Made by a program: the position numbers and the translations under genes
The notes under the pieces: model-generated
Databases searched by the model: none
What the model was told of the DNA's origin: nothing
The model's input: the letters and a program-made list of their open reading frames with translations, nothing else
Origin: Brachypodius melanocephalos
Lineage: Eukaryota; Chordata; Aves; Passeriformes; Pycnonotidae
Reading direction: 5' to 3'
DNA length: 64,000 nt
Assembly: GCA_013398615.1 (NCBI GenBank)
Contig: VZSR01003807.1
Coordinates: 21,393,078 to 21,457,077 of the forward strand
Part shown: one piece after another, positions 1 to 11,239 of the stretch
How positions within the stretch are numbered: position 1 is the stretch's first letter
Layout: each line of letters starts with the position of its first letter

Positions 1-874
1 TCAGGTTACTTGCTAAAATGTCTATCTGTGTTACGTTTTAATTAACAAAAGAGCATATCTGCTTATATATTGACATATAGTGTTTTAAGTTAAAGATTAC
101 TTGGCAAGCCCATCTGATTTTATAAATTTTATAGATTTTATGGATTCTTGAATTAATATTCTTAAACATTTGGGGTTGTGGTTATGACAAATTTTAAAAG
201 CAATAAATGAATTAAGAAGCAAATTCATTATTTTCATGATAGAGAAAAAGCAATATTACTTGGGGCAAATTATAAAATGTTTTTCTTAATCAGGGGGACC
301 ACAAATACTAATTTTCAGAGAAAAGAATTCTTTTAATGTTACTTTAGCATTATTTAATAGGCAGAATGGAGACTCTGAGTTTCCAATGCCAAAACGCAGC
401 AATTCACATAGAAAATTCATTTCTTTAGGATAAAACACTATTAAAGGACTTTCAACACTGTTTATAGTTCAAAGTATTTTCATTCATTCTTTTTCCTCTT
501 TCTTCAAGAAATAGTCCTGGAAAAAAAGTTCAGCTAAATTTGCCTCAGATTATTGGATTTTCACCTGAAATCTGATGTGGCTGAAAATTAGATCATTTAG
601 TTATTTAATCCATGTGGTTTTACTCAAATCAACACTGCAAGCCAATGTTTATATATGATAACATATATGCTAGAAATCACACTGAAATTTTTTCATAATT
701 CTGGTTTTAAAGATGTCATCATCAGTATACAGGAAATAATTGCTGATTTGATCACTTTTAAAAAAAATTCTGTGAAGAATATTCCCCTTTCTCTAGCCAG
801 TTACAAAAATTTCAGTCTAATTCTTTTTATTTTGGTACCTGAATTGGCAACTGAAGTTAGTAGACATTTATTAA

Positions 875-918
875 TAGAATAGTTAAACTATTCTAATAAT
901 TAAATAGTTAAACTATTC
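875..918. repeat. Two tandem short palindromes
   Basis: A 21-base odd palindrome (TAGAATAGTT, one A, AACTATTCTA) lies at 875-895. A second copy of its core (AATAGTT, A, AACTATT) is at 903-917, so two small hairpins sit in direct repeat 25 bases apart. Confidence 0.75.
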
Positions 919-3900
919 ATAAGGGGAAATATAGGTCAAAAAAAGGAATAATATATCTTTTAGTAAATAATATTTAAAGAGCCACAAATAAATACATTAC
1001 TAGTTGTTGGTTTATACTAAGATTTGTCCATTTGGAAAATATAATTTACCCAAAGCAAAATCACTGTTATAAGAAAGATCAATACACTAAAATTAATGGA
1101 ATTATTTTATATAAGAAAAAAGGAGGAGAAATATTTCTGTCTGGATACCTATTAAAAAAAAATCAAACAACATTTGAACTGAATATTCCTGAAGCCTGAC
1201 TGAGTTTTATTTGTCCATCTGAAGTAGCCCAGTAAAACAATGCCAGATGGTCATGTTATTTCACTCCTAAACTGAATTTTAGATTTGAATCAGATAAATA
1301 CCTATTACATAGTTTGCCTTTGAAGCACAGTCTGTTGTCTAGGAGACCTAAACAACATCCATTTTTCCTTTCAGCACATAAGAAATTATTTAGATCCAGT
1401 ATGCTTGACATGTTGAAAGATCACAGATAGGCCCCTTGCGACTCAGGAACGATGTTGTATAAATGTATTGCATTGTTACTGCACTGAAGAGACTGTTTAA
1501 ATTCTCCACTGCTCCTAGGTCAAAACCAGTACATTTCGAGACACAGATCCTATATCTCAAGTGAAAGAGTAAAACCTTGCTTCTTGATTACCTAAATTAC
1601 TTCAAATGATGGACCATGTTGCTTTGAGGGATATTATTGCTTTCTCATTCCATAAATCTACATTCTGGTATAAATAATGTTTATCAAAGTATGTGGCTAC
1701 ATTTGACACATCACATCTATATTTTGCTTTTCTTAAGGACTGAGTATAATCTTCTGATGGTGAACAAGTGTCCTTACAGAGGCTGAAGAGGTGATGCTGG
1801 TGTAACGGAAAGAATGAGATTGTTAGTGAGAACAGCATCTGCAAGTGAATACTATGTTTAACCTTGAGAAGAGATTATTACTTCTCAGCGTGTCCTTTAA
1901 GAAGAAAATGCCCCATGAACCTTCAACTCTGTTCTGTTCATTCATTGTTTTTGAAAAGAAAAACCAACAAACCAACACCATACAATTTGAACAAAAAAAC
2001 TCCTGAGCTTTAATACTGCCCTTGCTTAAGAGGGAGCATTATGAGGGAAGGCTGACAGATTTTCTTGTTCTTAAGACACCGTATTATCACTATGGTATCT
2101 TAAGCACCAAATTCAGTTAGGAAGCCCTGTATACCTTGAAGTCACTCCATATCAGTTTTCCCAGAAGACAGTAATTCCCATATTTCCAGTAAGAGAAAGA
2201 TAATTGTCTACATTTAGTGTCATATTCTTAGGAGTATAATTGACTTTTAGATCAGTTCAACCTGAACAAATCACAGGCTAGGCTGGGAGCTTATATTTTT
2301 TTAAGTTATTTCTGAAATAGAGCCATGCTTTCATGCTTCACCCTAACATTGATTTTAACTACAACACAGGGTAGGATTTTGAAAAACAAAAACTACGTAT
2401 ACAAAAAGAAGTAAACGTAGATTTGTTAATTTTCCCACATTTCTCCTTATTTCCATGAAGCCACTGCACAAATGGCAGAGGTGGACAAGAGATTTTTTTT
2501 TTTCACCTATGAACATTTAGAATTTGGTCATAGAGATTGCTGAAAAAAACAAAAAAAAAGCTGATAAGGAAGGATGTCCTCTGAAACAATCAAAGTTTCT
2601 GAAGGCAGTTGAGATGTTTAAGCATAAGTTGTGGATTTGTAATACTTAGCAGCAGTAGAATGGGATATCAAACCTTCCAGAGGAGAGGAAAAAGCTTTTA
2701 CATCCTTACAGCTTTACAAAAAATATAGTCTGAGTGGGGGACAGGTGAGCTTGCAGGTGTGATAGGTCTTACTTATTCTAACTAAACAAATAAAGATTTG
2801 TAGTCATAGGATTCAGCAGCACTTGCCATTATAATGAGTGCAAACAATGTAAAGCATATTTTTCAATTTCTGCATATATAATGTAGTACACTTTGAGGTA
2901 TCTTCTAAGTGTCATGTCTCCTAGCTGAAATGCCTAGAATGCCTAGCTTGAGGAAGAATGAAAGGTGTGACAGATTCAGAATTTATAATTCTTATTTTTT
3001 CAAAAATGAGATTCTCATACTGCTTATCATTTAGCAGAGGAAGAATCACCTTCGAGGATGAAAGGAATAAAGTGATTGTCCTGATACTCTGCTGAACAGA
3101 GGCTGAGAATTGCCAATTAAGCCTAATTGTGATAAATTATGTTCTCTTTATTAAGGTTAAAGGGGGACAACTGTCTAACAGGCAATAACCCTAAACCACT
3201 CTTCTAATTGTGGTTAAAACCTCAGGTTAGATTTAAATGACCATAGATGTGGCATGCCAACGCTCCATGTACTAGACCCTTATTACAGTATTCTGATTTT
3301 CATACACAATTAATTTTGGCACAGTGTTAGATATTATTTGCCATAAGTCTGTCTGACTAGACTTTCTACTACACTGTGAATTTTCATCTGGGTTCTCATT
3401 TGAACTCTCTTTCCATTTGAACTCTGTGTAAATCTGTGTTTAAAAAAAACTAAATAGAGAGATAGGAAATGCTTTTGCATCTCTGCATCACATCCTCATT
3501 TTCTTGCCTTAAAACAGCCCCTGTAGCAAACAGCATTCTGAAATATGCAAGAAGTTTGAAAACATCCAAGTATAAACTTCCCTCCATATTAGAGAAATAC
3601 CTAGCCGAGAAAGATCAGTCATTCCTGGACTGATCAAAGCATGGACATGGCAAAAAAAACCTGCCTCAAACCTTTCAAACTGAAAAAAATAATTTCCTTT
3701 AGGCAAACATATACATTAAGTATATCCATAAAATTATTCCTTGGAAATATTTCCCAATTTTCAACCAAAGCCAGTGTTTGTAAAAGCCATATATCCAGTC
3801 TTTCACTGTTGTCGCCCTTGGTTTTACATGTTTTACTTTGCCTTCTGATGTTTTCATATGCCTTCTGATGTTTATAGAACTTGGAGCTGAGTTCTCACAC

Positions 3901-4731
3901 TTTCTCTTGTAAACAATGAGATGTTTACGTATTTGTCATCTAGGAGGAGTTTCTTGAGTGATGGTGATGTTCACCAAAGAGATTGAAGAGGTGGTGACAC
4001 CTTTGACCAATCTCTTGCCATTCTGTACAGTTGTTTACATTGGAGTCAGAATTTGAAATTAAGGGAACAGAGAACAGAGAACATTCCTGGTGACCTGAGG
4101 CCTCGCCCTGCCTCGTCCTTTTGTGTCCTATTGCAACATGCTGTGAAGATGAATCATTCCTCTGTGAATCTCAGAAAATAGATTGTTTGTGTGAAAATTA
4201 TCCATTGAGATAGAAATGATACTACTATAACCAGGTGTATTCAGTAGCTTGAAAAACATGTCACCAGTATTTTAATATGTGGGAGTCAAACTTCAGAGAC
4301 CTCTTCTTCAAAATTTTCATCCAAAGTGTTAACTGATTTTCCCAAAATCAAGCAGCACTAAAATGGTAAATAGAATTGAGCAGTTTGTTCCCCAGCATCT
4401 TTAGATTGTACATGTGGAGAGTGAACTTGAAAAATCTCAATAAAACTACTACACAGGACAATTCAAATTGTTACCATGATTTTAACTGTCTTTTTCACTG
4501 ACAGTTTTGCTGACATGTATTTTAGAGGCCTTGTCTCTTGCTTCACAGCTGGGCTACATCTATTTTTCATGCATCACTACAAACTTCCATATTGTGCTCC
4601 TAAGTGGTAGATTTCCAACCCTTAAGCAATTTGAAATATACACACCTGAAGTTCTCAAACACCATAAGGCCATTTAAGAAGTACAGTGATTTCGCTAAAA
4701 AGTGCGAAAAGATTAAATTAAAAAAAGCCCT

Positions 4732-4771
4732 TTTGCTATAAATACCCAACCCTCCCTGTTTGCTATAAATA
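4732..4771 (+). repeat. Direct repeat of a TATA/MEF2-like 13-mer
   Basis: TTTGCTATAAATA occurs exactly twice, at 4732-4744 and 4759-4771, 27 bases apart. CTATAAATA resembles a MEF2 site and also a TATA box. Function is unknown. Confidence 0.5.
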
Positions 4772-5230
4772 ATTATGCAAAAGGCTGATTGAAGTTCTGG
4801 AAATTAGCAAATTATCAAATAAATAGCATAAATATTTTAATTTCTCTAACAATCTGTTCTATAAAAACAACTTTAATTATTTCTTCTTCCACTATGCATT
4901 CCCCATTCTGTTCTTATTTGTTAACAAATCTCCAATATTTTCTCCAAAGCATTTTGCATCATGAAACCTGTGTTCTGTCTGCACTAATATACCTTGCAGT
5001 TTCTTTTACCATCCAGATGAATATTTTCTGATAAAATGTTTTATCCTAAATATGCATCAGAGTATTCAGCATTTGAAGTATTGGACTCAGTGACATAAAA
5101 TAAATTGATATTTCTATTACTCCCTTAATATTTATGTGACAATTCTGTAAGTCTACTCATGCACTGAGTGTGGGATATTATTGGGATTGAGAGATAAGTT
5201 TATCAAAGATTCATATATTTGTGCTGACAG

Positions 5231-5336
5231 TTTTTTGTTCTTGTTTTTTTTTTGTTTTGTTTTGTTTTGTTTTTGTTTGTTTGTTTGTTTGTTTTGTTTT
5301 GGTTTGGTTTTTTGTTTTTTTGGGGTTTTTTTGTTT
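5231..5336. repeat. T/G-rich simple repeat (TTTTG / TTTG)
   Basis: About 105 bases consist of T runs broken by single G residues, with four or more TTTTG units followed by TTTG units, then GG and GGGG interruptions. On the minus strand it reads as an A/C-rich tract. Confidence 0.9.
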
Positions 5337-5928
5337 ACTCCAAATTTGAAAGGTATTTTCAGTTAACTAAAATTCAGTTTCAGGTCTCAGCACTTAAAGT
5401 CTGGAACAGTACATAATAAGATTCCGACTTTCCTCTTCTGATATGGATAGCATCATTTAATGATTCAGATCCTTTTTTCTATGACCTACTTTTAGGAGAA
5501 ATTCCAGTCGCTTAAGCTCAGGGCATGTTTTTGGTTTTGTGATTCGAAATTAATTTACAGAATGGGACCTTAATACTGGTGGTTTAGAAGGAGTCAAGTA
5601 CAAGCAGACACTATCACAGCTTTAAATCTACTTTCTACTAATGTTTATAATTTTTGAGTTAGAGAGCAATGACACACTAAGAATATTTATAACCTGCTTA
5701 TATTTCAGAAAAAATGATTCATGGGTTACCTTTTTCCTTCCAGTTTCTTTCCACAAGGCACTGCCTTTTTACAAGACTGGGGCTTCTTAACTACCCACAA
5801 GGCATCAACCTAAAACCTGGATTCATGGTGCCAGATGAGCTCAGGGACCTGTGGAGACCCATCCTCTCCACAGCAGCCCTAAGAAAGGAGGGAGGAGGAA
5901 AAGACTTCTCACCAACAAAGCAGGACCA

Positions 5929-6285
5929 AGAGGCAGTGCACCTGAATGACAATGTTCAACAATGGAAAGTGCCAGATCATGCACCTGGGAAGCGCTAACC
6001 CTGGACAGACTGGGGAGCGAGATGCTGGGAAGCAGTGCCACAGATAGGGACTTGGGGGTCCTGGTCGATGTAAAGTTGGGTATGCATCAGCAGGGTCCTG
6101 GCAGCCAGGAGGACCAGCCTTGTCCTGAGGCTCATCAGGAACAGCATCATCCTGGACATCCTGCTACAGCTGACCCTGCCTGAATGGGGAGGGGAAGTGT
6201 AGTGTTTGGGATGTGTGGACTAGATGATGTCAAGAGTTCCCTCCCAGCTTCACCTCTTCTGAGATCTGTAATTCCATGAGTTGAA
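5929..6285 (+). mobile_element. CR1 retroposon 3' fragment with internal deletion
   Basis: This is the C-terminal end of a CR1 reverse-transcriptase ORF followed by the CR1 3' end. Translation from 5962 gives a segment around SSATDRDLGVLVDVKLGM, matching the conserved SSxxERDLGVLVDxKLxM block of avian CR1. The sequence then jumps to the terminal region GGACTAGATGATG...TCCCTCCCAGCTTCACCTCTTCTG, followed by degenerate CR1 end repeats near 6265-6285. Several hundred bases between the RT end and the 3' tail are missing. The start is approximate: 5714-5928 upstream is not recognisable as CR1. Confidence 0.85.
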
Positions 6286-6289
6286 GTCT

Positions 6290-7030
6290 CCCAGTTCTAA
6301 AGAACAGCATGATCCAGATTCTGATTTCAAGGACACTGAAGTAAATCTTGGAAACCTGATGCCTTTCCCTGAAGTCAAATCAAAACAGGGAAATAGGTTT
6401 CTCAGAACAAGATTCACAGCCCCATACAAGCTCTTCATTTCCAATTGGGAAATCAAAACAATTTTCTTCCTTAAAGAAAAGAACAAAATTAATTATTCCA
6501 TCCCACTGGGAAGAAAGTAACGTAAATCAAGAAAATAAAAAAGGACAAGCTTTATTTGAGTTTCTGTTTGATTCTTGTGTGAGAAAAAAATAACTCTTGG
6601 GTCTCCTCTGAGCAGACACACTTGATTCATACCACTGTTGAAGTAGTCTATAAGTACTGGGATGATGAAAATTCATAACATTTCAGTCAATCACCTGCTA
6701 TGTGAGTCAGAGAACAGTAAGCTGAGCAACTAGGCCACCTACATTGGTAGCTTAAGTAACACTAAAAGGAAAAAATGTAAACCTTCAAAATTTAACACAG
6801 TCCAAGGACATGCACTTCACTGAGGTTTGTTTTTTTTCTTATATAAGGGAGATACAGACCACAAAAAGAAAAGTTAAATCTGACATTACATTGAAGATTT
6901 AATACTCACTTTTTTCCACTGCCAATGTAATCAGAGAAATTAAATTCCAACTACTACAAGCCAAGCATATCAAAGAATCAGAGTTTATCTTCCCAAAAAG
7001 CACTGCATTAATTGTCTTGTCAAGTATTAC
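6290..7030. other. No recognisable feature
   Basis: AT-rich sequence between a CR1 fragment and an LTR-like unit. Overlapping sense and antisense ORFs of about 78 codons at 6250-6520 show no family resemblance. Confidence 0.5.
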
Positions 7031-7034
7031 TAGT

Positions 7035-7552
7035 CAAGTTTTATCCCTTTGTGAGGAATGTGTCATGAGTTAAGAAAAGTGAAATGTCTAGAATAATAAT
7101 CATAAAGTTAAAGAAAATAAATGAATGACGTACAGTTAAATACATGTACAATCTTTTAAAAAGTATAAGGAGGAACCTTGAGGAACAGTGAATGAGAGGA
7201 TCATGATGAAGAAGGATCCTGGGGAGAGCGAATCCCTGCTGCAAGGTCAGTCTGGGTCTGCAGTCAGAGCCTGTTGTTGGACCCTGCAGTCACAGTCTAG
7301 CTGGGTAGAAGCCTGCAGTCAGAGTCTGCAAACTGATCCCTGCAGTCATGGTTTAGCAGGAAATAACCAACAGTCAGAGGCTGCAAGGAAAACCTGCAGT
7401 AGGAGCTTGCTGCAGGCAGAGTCAGCGAATAGTTGGAGTCAGGATGGCTGAGCTGTAAAGAGGAATAAACCAGGACCCTTTCCATGCTGTGATAAACAAG
7501 AAGTCTGTGTCTTGCCTCATTTCTACCCTCTAACAAGAGGGCTGCTGCAACA
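7035..7552 (+). mobile_element. Probable solo LTR of an endogenous retrovirus
   Basis: The right half looks like the 3' part of an LTR: an AATAAA signal at 7464-7469, then about 80 bases resembling U5 (including GTCTGTGTCTTGCCTC) that end in CTGCTGCAACA, a usual CA terminus. The U3-like part contains a degenerate minisatellite at 7255-7420. The left boundary is uncertain. ATGAGT lies just after the right end, and a similar ATGAGT occurs near 7065, possibly a decayed target-site duplication. No internal retroviral genes are present. The family is unassigned. Confidence 0.55.
7255..7420 (+). repeat. Degenerate CCTGCAGTCAGAGTC minisatellite
   Basis: Five or six imperfect units of about 26-30 bases share a CCTGCAGTCANNGTCT core (near 7258, 7283, 7312, 7338, 7367 and 7391). 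They lie in the U3-like part of the LTR-like unit, a location where tandem enhancer repeats are common. Confidence 0.7.
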
Positions 7553-8110
7553 TGAGTAAGAGTGTAATTCTATATTACTCATATCTTCACACTGTAGGAT
7601 AATAAAGTCCAAACAGAATATAAAGGGATCATCAAAAGCTCAGAGAAAAGTGGAGGAACTTCAAAAAATTCCATAACACAGTCAGAAATACACAAAGGCA
7701 ATGAAAAATAGACCAAGATTTTGGAAACATCTTATGTTACAAATATACTCATTTATTATGACAAAAGTGTTCCATGAGAACATTGGCAGACTTAGGCAAG
7801 CTTGCTTTAGATAGAAAAAAATCTTTATTTTTAGTTGATTTGAAATGTAGATGTTTTGTGCTGTAAATCATTAACACAAAATTTAGAAGTTGAATTAAGA
7901 AACAAAATTTTCAATTGAAAAAAAAAAGATTCTTAGTGTTCTTATTCTATATCCAGTGAAACAAGCTAATAATAATGTAGTATTTATGAAAGCAGTGAAA
8001 ATCTGTGTCCTTCATAGCTCTGGAAATATACACTATGCATAGCAAGCTTTCTGAGACAGAACAAACATAACTACTAAAGAATCCATAACCCCACTAAAAA
8101 AGACCAAAAG

Positions 8111-8263
8111 GTTGTTTTTTTGGTGTTTGTTTGTTTTTTGGGGTTTTTTTTGTTTGTTTTTTTTTGGGGGGGGGTGTTTTTTGGTGTTTTTTTCGTGTTT
8201 TTTTTTTGTTTTGGTTTTGGTTTTGGTTTTTGTTTGTTTGTGTGTTTGTTTGTTTTGTTTTTA
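8111..8263. repeat. Long T/G-rich low-complexity tract with a G run
   Basis: About 150 bases of T and G with a single C, including a run of at least nine G near 8165-8174 and repeated TTTTGG units around 8208-8230. On the minus strand it reads like a degenerate CCAAAA tail. Confidence 0.9.
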
Positions 8264-9089
8264 ATAGTTAAGAGCTACAAGCAAGAATAGTTATGAGTGT
8301 TTCAGGTCAGACCTTCAACAGACCTGATAGTTTACATTAACATGGCCAAGCATGTGCAGAGGCACTATGATACCGTTCAAGTCAAAGTGATTAAAGACAG
8401 CCTAAAAATGATTTTCAAAAGATTAGTTTGGTTAGGGTTAAAGACTTATTTCTAGATACAAGTGGGAAGGAAATCAGTCATGCTAAATACCAACCAGTCA
8501 GTGAATAATTAAAAGATGTGTCTGGAGACTGTCATTTTGTGGAACAAGGGAGACCCTCCATCCCTCTTTATTTTTAAATGCATATTTTGGACAAATCAAA
8601 ATAATGGTGTGTAATGTGCATCAGTGATTTCTAGATATATCTTTATGTTTAGGCAGACAAAGGATTCATTCATGTCAGTGAATTTTCCAGCTTGTTGGAA
8701 CTGGATTGTTACAAATTCGATGTGACAATCAAATCATTAGTTCCTGTTGCCAACAGAAGTGACAGATTTCCACTTACAAAAGAAGTTTGACATGAATTTG
8801 GTCTCTTGTCAGATTTTTCTCAACATCTTGTAAAAGGGAGCTGGATGCAAATTCATCAGATGAAATGTTTGCCACTGGCAAACATCAATTTGAAGAAATC
8901 AAGATATTTCATACAAAAGTGCCAATTTCTACTAAGACTTTTGAAGATAAGGAAGGAGAAAATGCTCCTCAGATCCCTGTGGGCATCTGACACTCTTGGA
9001 CCCCACATTCTGAATCATACCTTCTGAATCGAGGGCCATACCTTCAATCTCTTAAGTCTAAATGATCAAGATTTCTATGGTGTATAACA
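8264..9089. other. No recognisable feature
   Basis: AT-rich sequence with no family resemblance. A 73-codon ORF at 8806-9027 looks like chance. Confidence 0.5.
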
Positions 9090-9091
9090 GG

Positions 9092-9690
9092 CTATGCTTG
9101 AAGGATAAAGAGTATTATCATTTCAAAAGAGAATATTGCTAGCAACTCACTTTCTAGTACGGCTGGAGGTTTAGGGTTGACTTTCCCAGGAAAGAAGGAA
9201 AATCTGAAACATCCCCCAAGGCAGGTGACTGCCACATCACCCTGCAACCCCACTGCTACTGTGCTAAATGAAGAGCCAAAGTTCCCGTGGATTGGCTCTC
9301 TGCCTGATCCTGTGAGAACTGCCCAGGGTGGCATATACTTCACATCAGCAGATGACATCAAAGCTGTAGTGACATATTGCCTTCCCTCTAGTACATCATC
9401 AGTATTACAGCAGTTATCCTCCTTGCTTCTCTCCTTGATGGTGTCTGGATCATCCTCTGAGAAGCCTACTGACAGGAATTGCATAGGAATGCTAGGCATT
9501 TCACATCTTTTCCCCAAGAGACTACTGATGTGCATTGAGTCAACCCAAATGCTTGAATGAGCAGAAGTTCTTGTGGACAAGAAAGTAGAAGATGTGGTGG
9601 ATGGGGATGATGAGGCAGTTCCACAGGGAGCTGTGGGCTATGAGTTTGGAGATGGGGTGGGCAGGGAGGCAATGTTATTACACCTGCACC
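9092..9690 (-). pseudogene. Unidentified GC-richer patch, possible decayed retrocopy
   Basis: A roughly 600-base island richer in G and C than its surroundings is open for 162 codons on the minus strand (9092-9580, with TTG as first codon) and for 127 codons on the plus strand (9177-9560). The minus frame stays open further 5' through a serine/threonine/proline-rich segment to a TAG near 9635, and holds an acidic, charged stretch (SEDDPDTIKERSKEDN). Upstream, another minus frame is open, as a frameshifted gene would be. I do not recognise the protein, and it could equally be an old uncharacterised repeat. There is no clear poly(A) tail next to it; the nearest T-rich tract on the plus strand is over 800 bases away. 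Confidence 0.25.
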
Positions 9691-9699
9691 TGTTATACC

Positions 9700-11180
9700 T
9701 GCATCTCTGACTCTAGCTAAAACAAACCCACAGCTGGAATTGTCCCTTGCCTCCTGCTGATGATCAGCATCCTTTATTTCGTCTCCAGAAATATGTTAAC
9801 CTAAGCAGCAAATGTAGCTGAGAGATGTAGACTTAACTTTGGGCCCTGACTCTTATTCATTAGGCTTTGCAGTGTGTATGGCAATGTGAAGTGTGAATTA
9901 CACAAGTGAACTGCACCTCACAGACAGGTATTTCATAATGATTTGCACCACCCAGAACTGTGTCTGAGTGATGTATATGTACAACTCAATCTCATACCAT
10001 ATAAATTCAATAAATCTAACCTTGTGTAATTTCCCTAGTTTGTTTATCAGATGATATGGAAAAGGCAGATCAAATGTTATCCTTTCTCTGGAATTTTCTC
10101 TGCCATAAGTACGATGGTAGCCTTACAGAAATCATCCACATCAAGAATGCCTTTGCCTCTGATGTTTATCTGTTGTTAATTGTGGCTTCATTTAAAAAAA
10201 AAAATGGATTAACAGAAAGTAACTTTCCTAGGCTCCTTTTAATTTAAGCAAATAAACATTATTATTATATTAACTTTAACATAAACATTATATTACTATA
10301 TTATTATAAGCATTAGATAGTTAACATTCAAAGTTAACAAAGGTATCAGAATGGTATGCTCTAAGGACTTCCTCAACTTTATTATAAACACTTCTGTCTT
10401 TCCTCACTGTTGAGTCTATTCTAATTCTTGAACACTGCTGGAAAGTTTAGATTGCTAAAGCTGAAATAAATAAAACAACAACATGCTTACTGTGGTTCTC
10501 ATCTAGCTGGACCATGTATCGGGTCCAATTTTCTTCTTTATATATTATCCATTATGATTTTACTTCAAGAAATTGAGAAGTTGTCATGTTACACCTTGAA
10601 TTGCTGTACAGAAACAGCACTCTATTACTGGAAAACAGGGAATATAATAAAGAAATCTGAGCAGTGATTCAACTACTAGAAAGTAAATTATTTGATCCCT
10701 GAGCAAGATACGCAGTTTCTCACCTTTTAAAGGACTTTCACGTTAGTCTGTGTGAGAAAAGTGGAATGATGCAATTTGATGACAGATTCACCTATCACCA
10801 GCAGTACAACTGCACAGAGATTGAAAATGGCTCAGCAGCTGCATTCTTACAAGCAGAGTTTTACAGCAGAATTTATACAATTAATCCAAGAATAACTGTG
10901 ACAGCAATTAATACCTTCTAGTAAGTTCTTATCTTTTTTCCACAGGCTCTCAATCTGCAACAGCTCTTAAAGTTTTACTAGAAAAGAAAACTGAGATAAT
11001 GTCATATAATCATGCACATATTCACCTGAAATACTGTAACTGAGAGATTCACAAAATACTGTCTTCTTCCTGAAGACAACTTTGATATGTAATATTTGTA
11101 CAGAAGGGCTGATTCAAGTACAGAAGTCAGGGCGTTGTTGCACTGGCTTCAAATGCTTTGATTCCCACCAGACTTTGGTT
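9700..11180. other. No recognisable feature
   Basis: AT-rich sequence with no repeat family that I can name. A pyrimidine-rich stretch ending in CACAG near 10945 resembles a splice acceptor but is followed by no convincing coding frame. Confidence 0.5.
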
Positions 11181-11204
11181 AAAACCCCAAATATTTGGGG
11201 TTTT
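11181..11204. repeat. Perfect 24-bp palindrome
   Basis: AAAACCCCAAAT is followed directly by its exact reverse complement ATTTGGGGTTTT. It abuts a T/G-rich tract on its right side. Confidence 0.9.
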
Positions 11205-11237
11205 TTTTTGTTTTGTTTGTTTTTGTTTTTTTTTTTC
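11201..11237. repeat. T-rich simple repeat with G interruptions
   Basis: Runs of T interrupted by single G residues, next to the palindrome. Confidence 0.85.
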
Positions 11238-11239
11238 TC

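Larger units (their letters stand above)
1..5230. other. AT-rich sequence without recognisable gene or repeat
   Basis: I see no coding exon, RNA gene or transposable element here. ORFs of 60-80 codons occur on both strands, overlap one another and look like chance. Small structured details are a pair of palindromic repeats at 875-918 and a TATA/MEF2-like direct repeat at 4732-4771. Confidence 0.6.

Noticed and set aside
10925..10985. Pyrimidine tract and CACAG resembling a plus-strand splice acceptor
   Set aside because: Only eleven codons follow before a stop, and no donor or homology was found.
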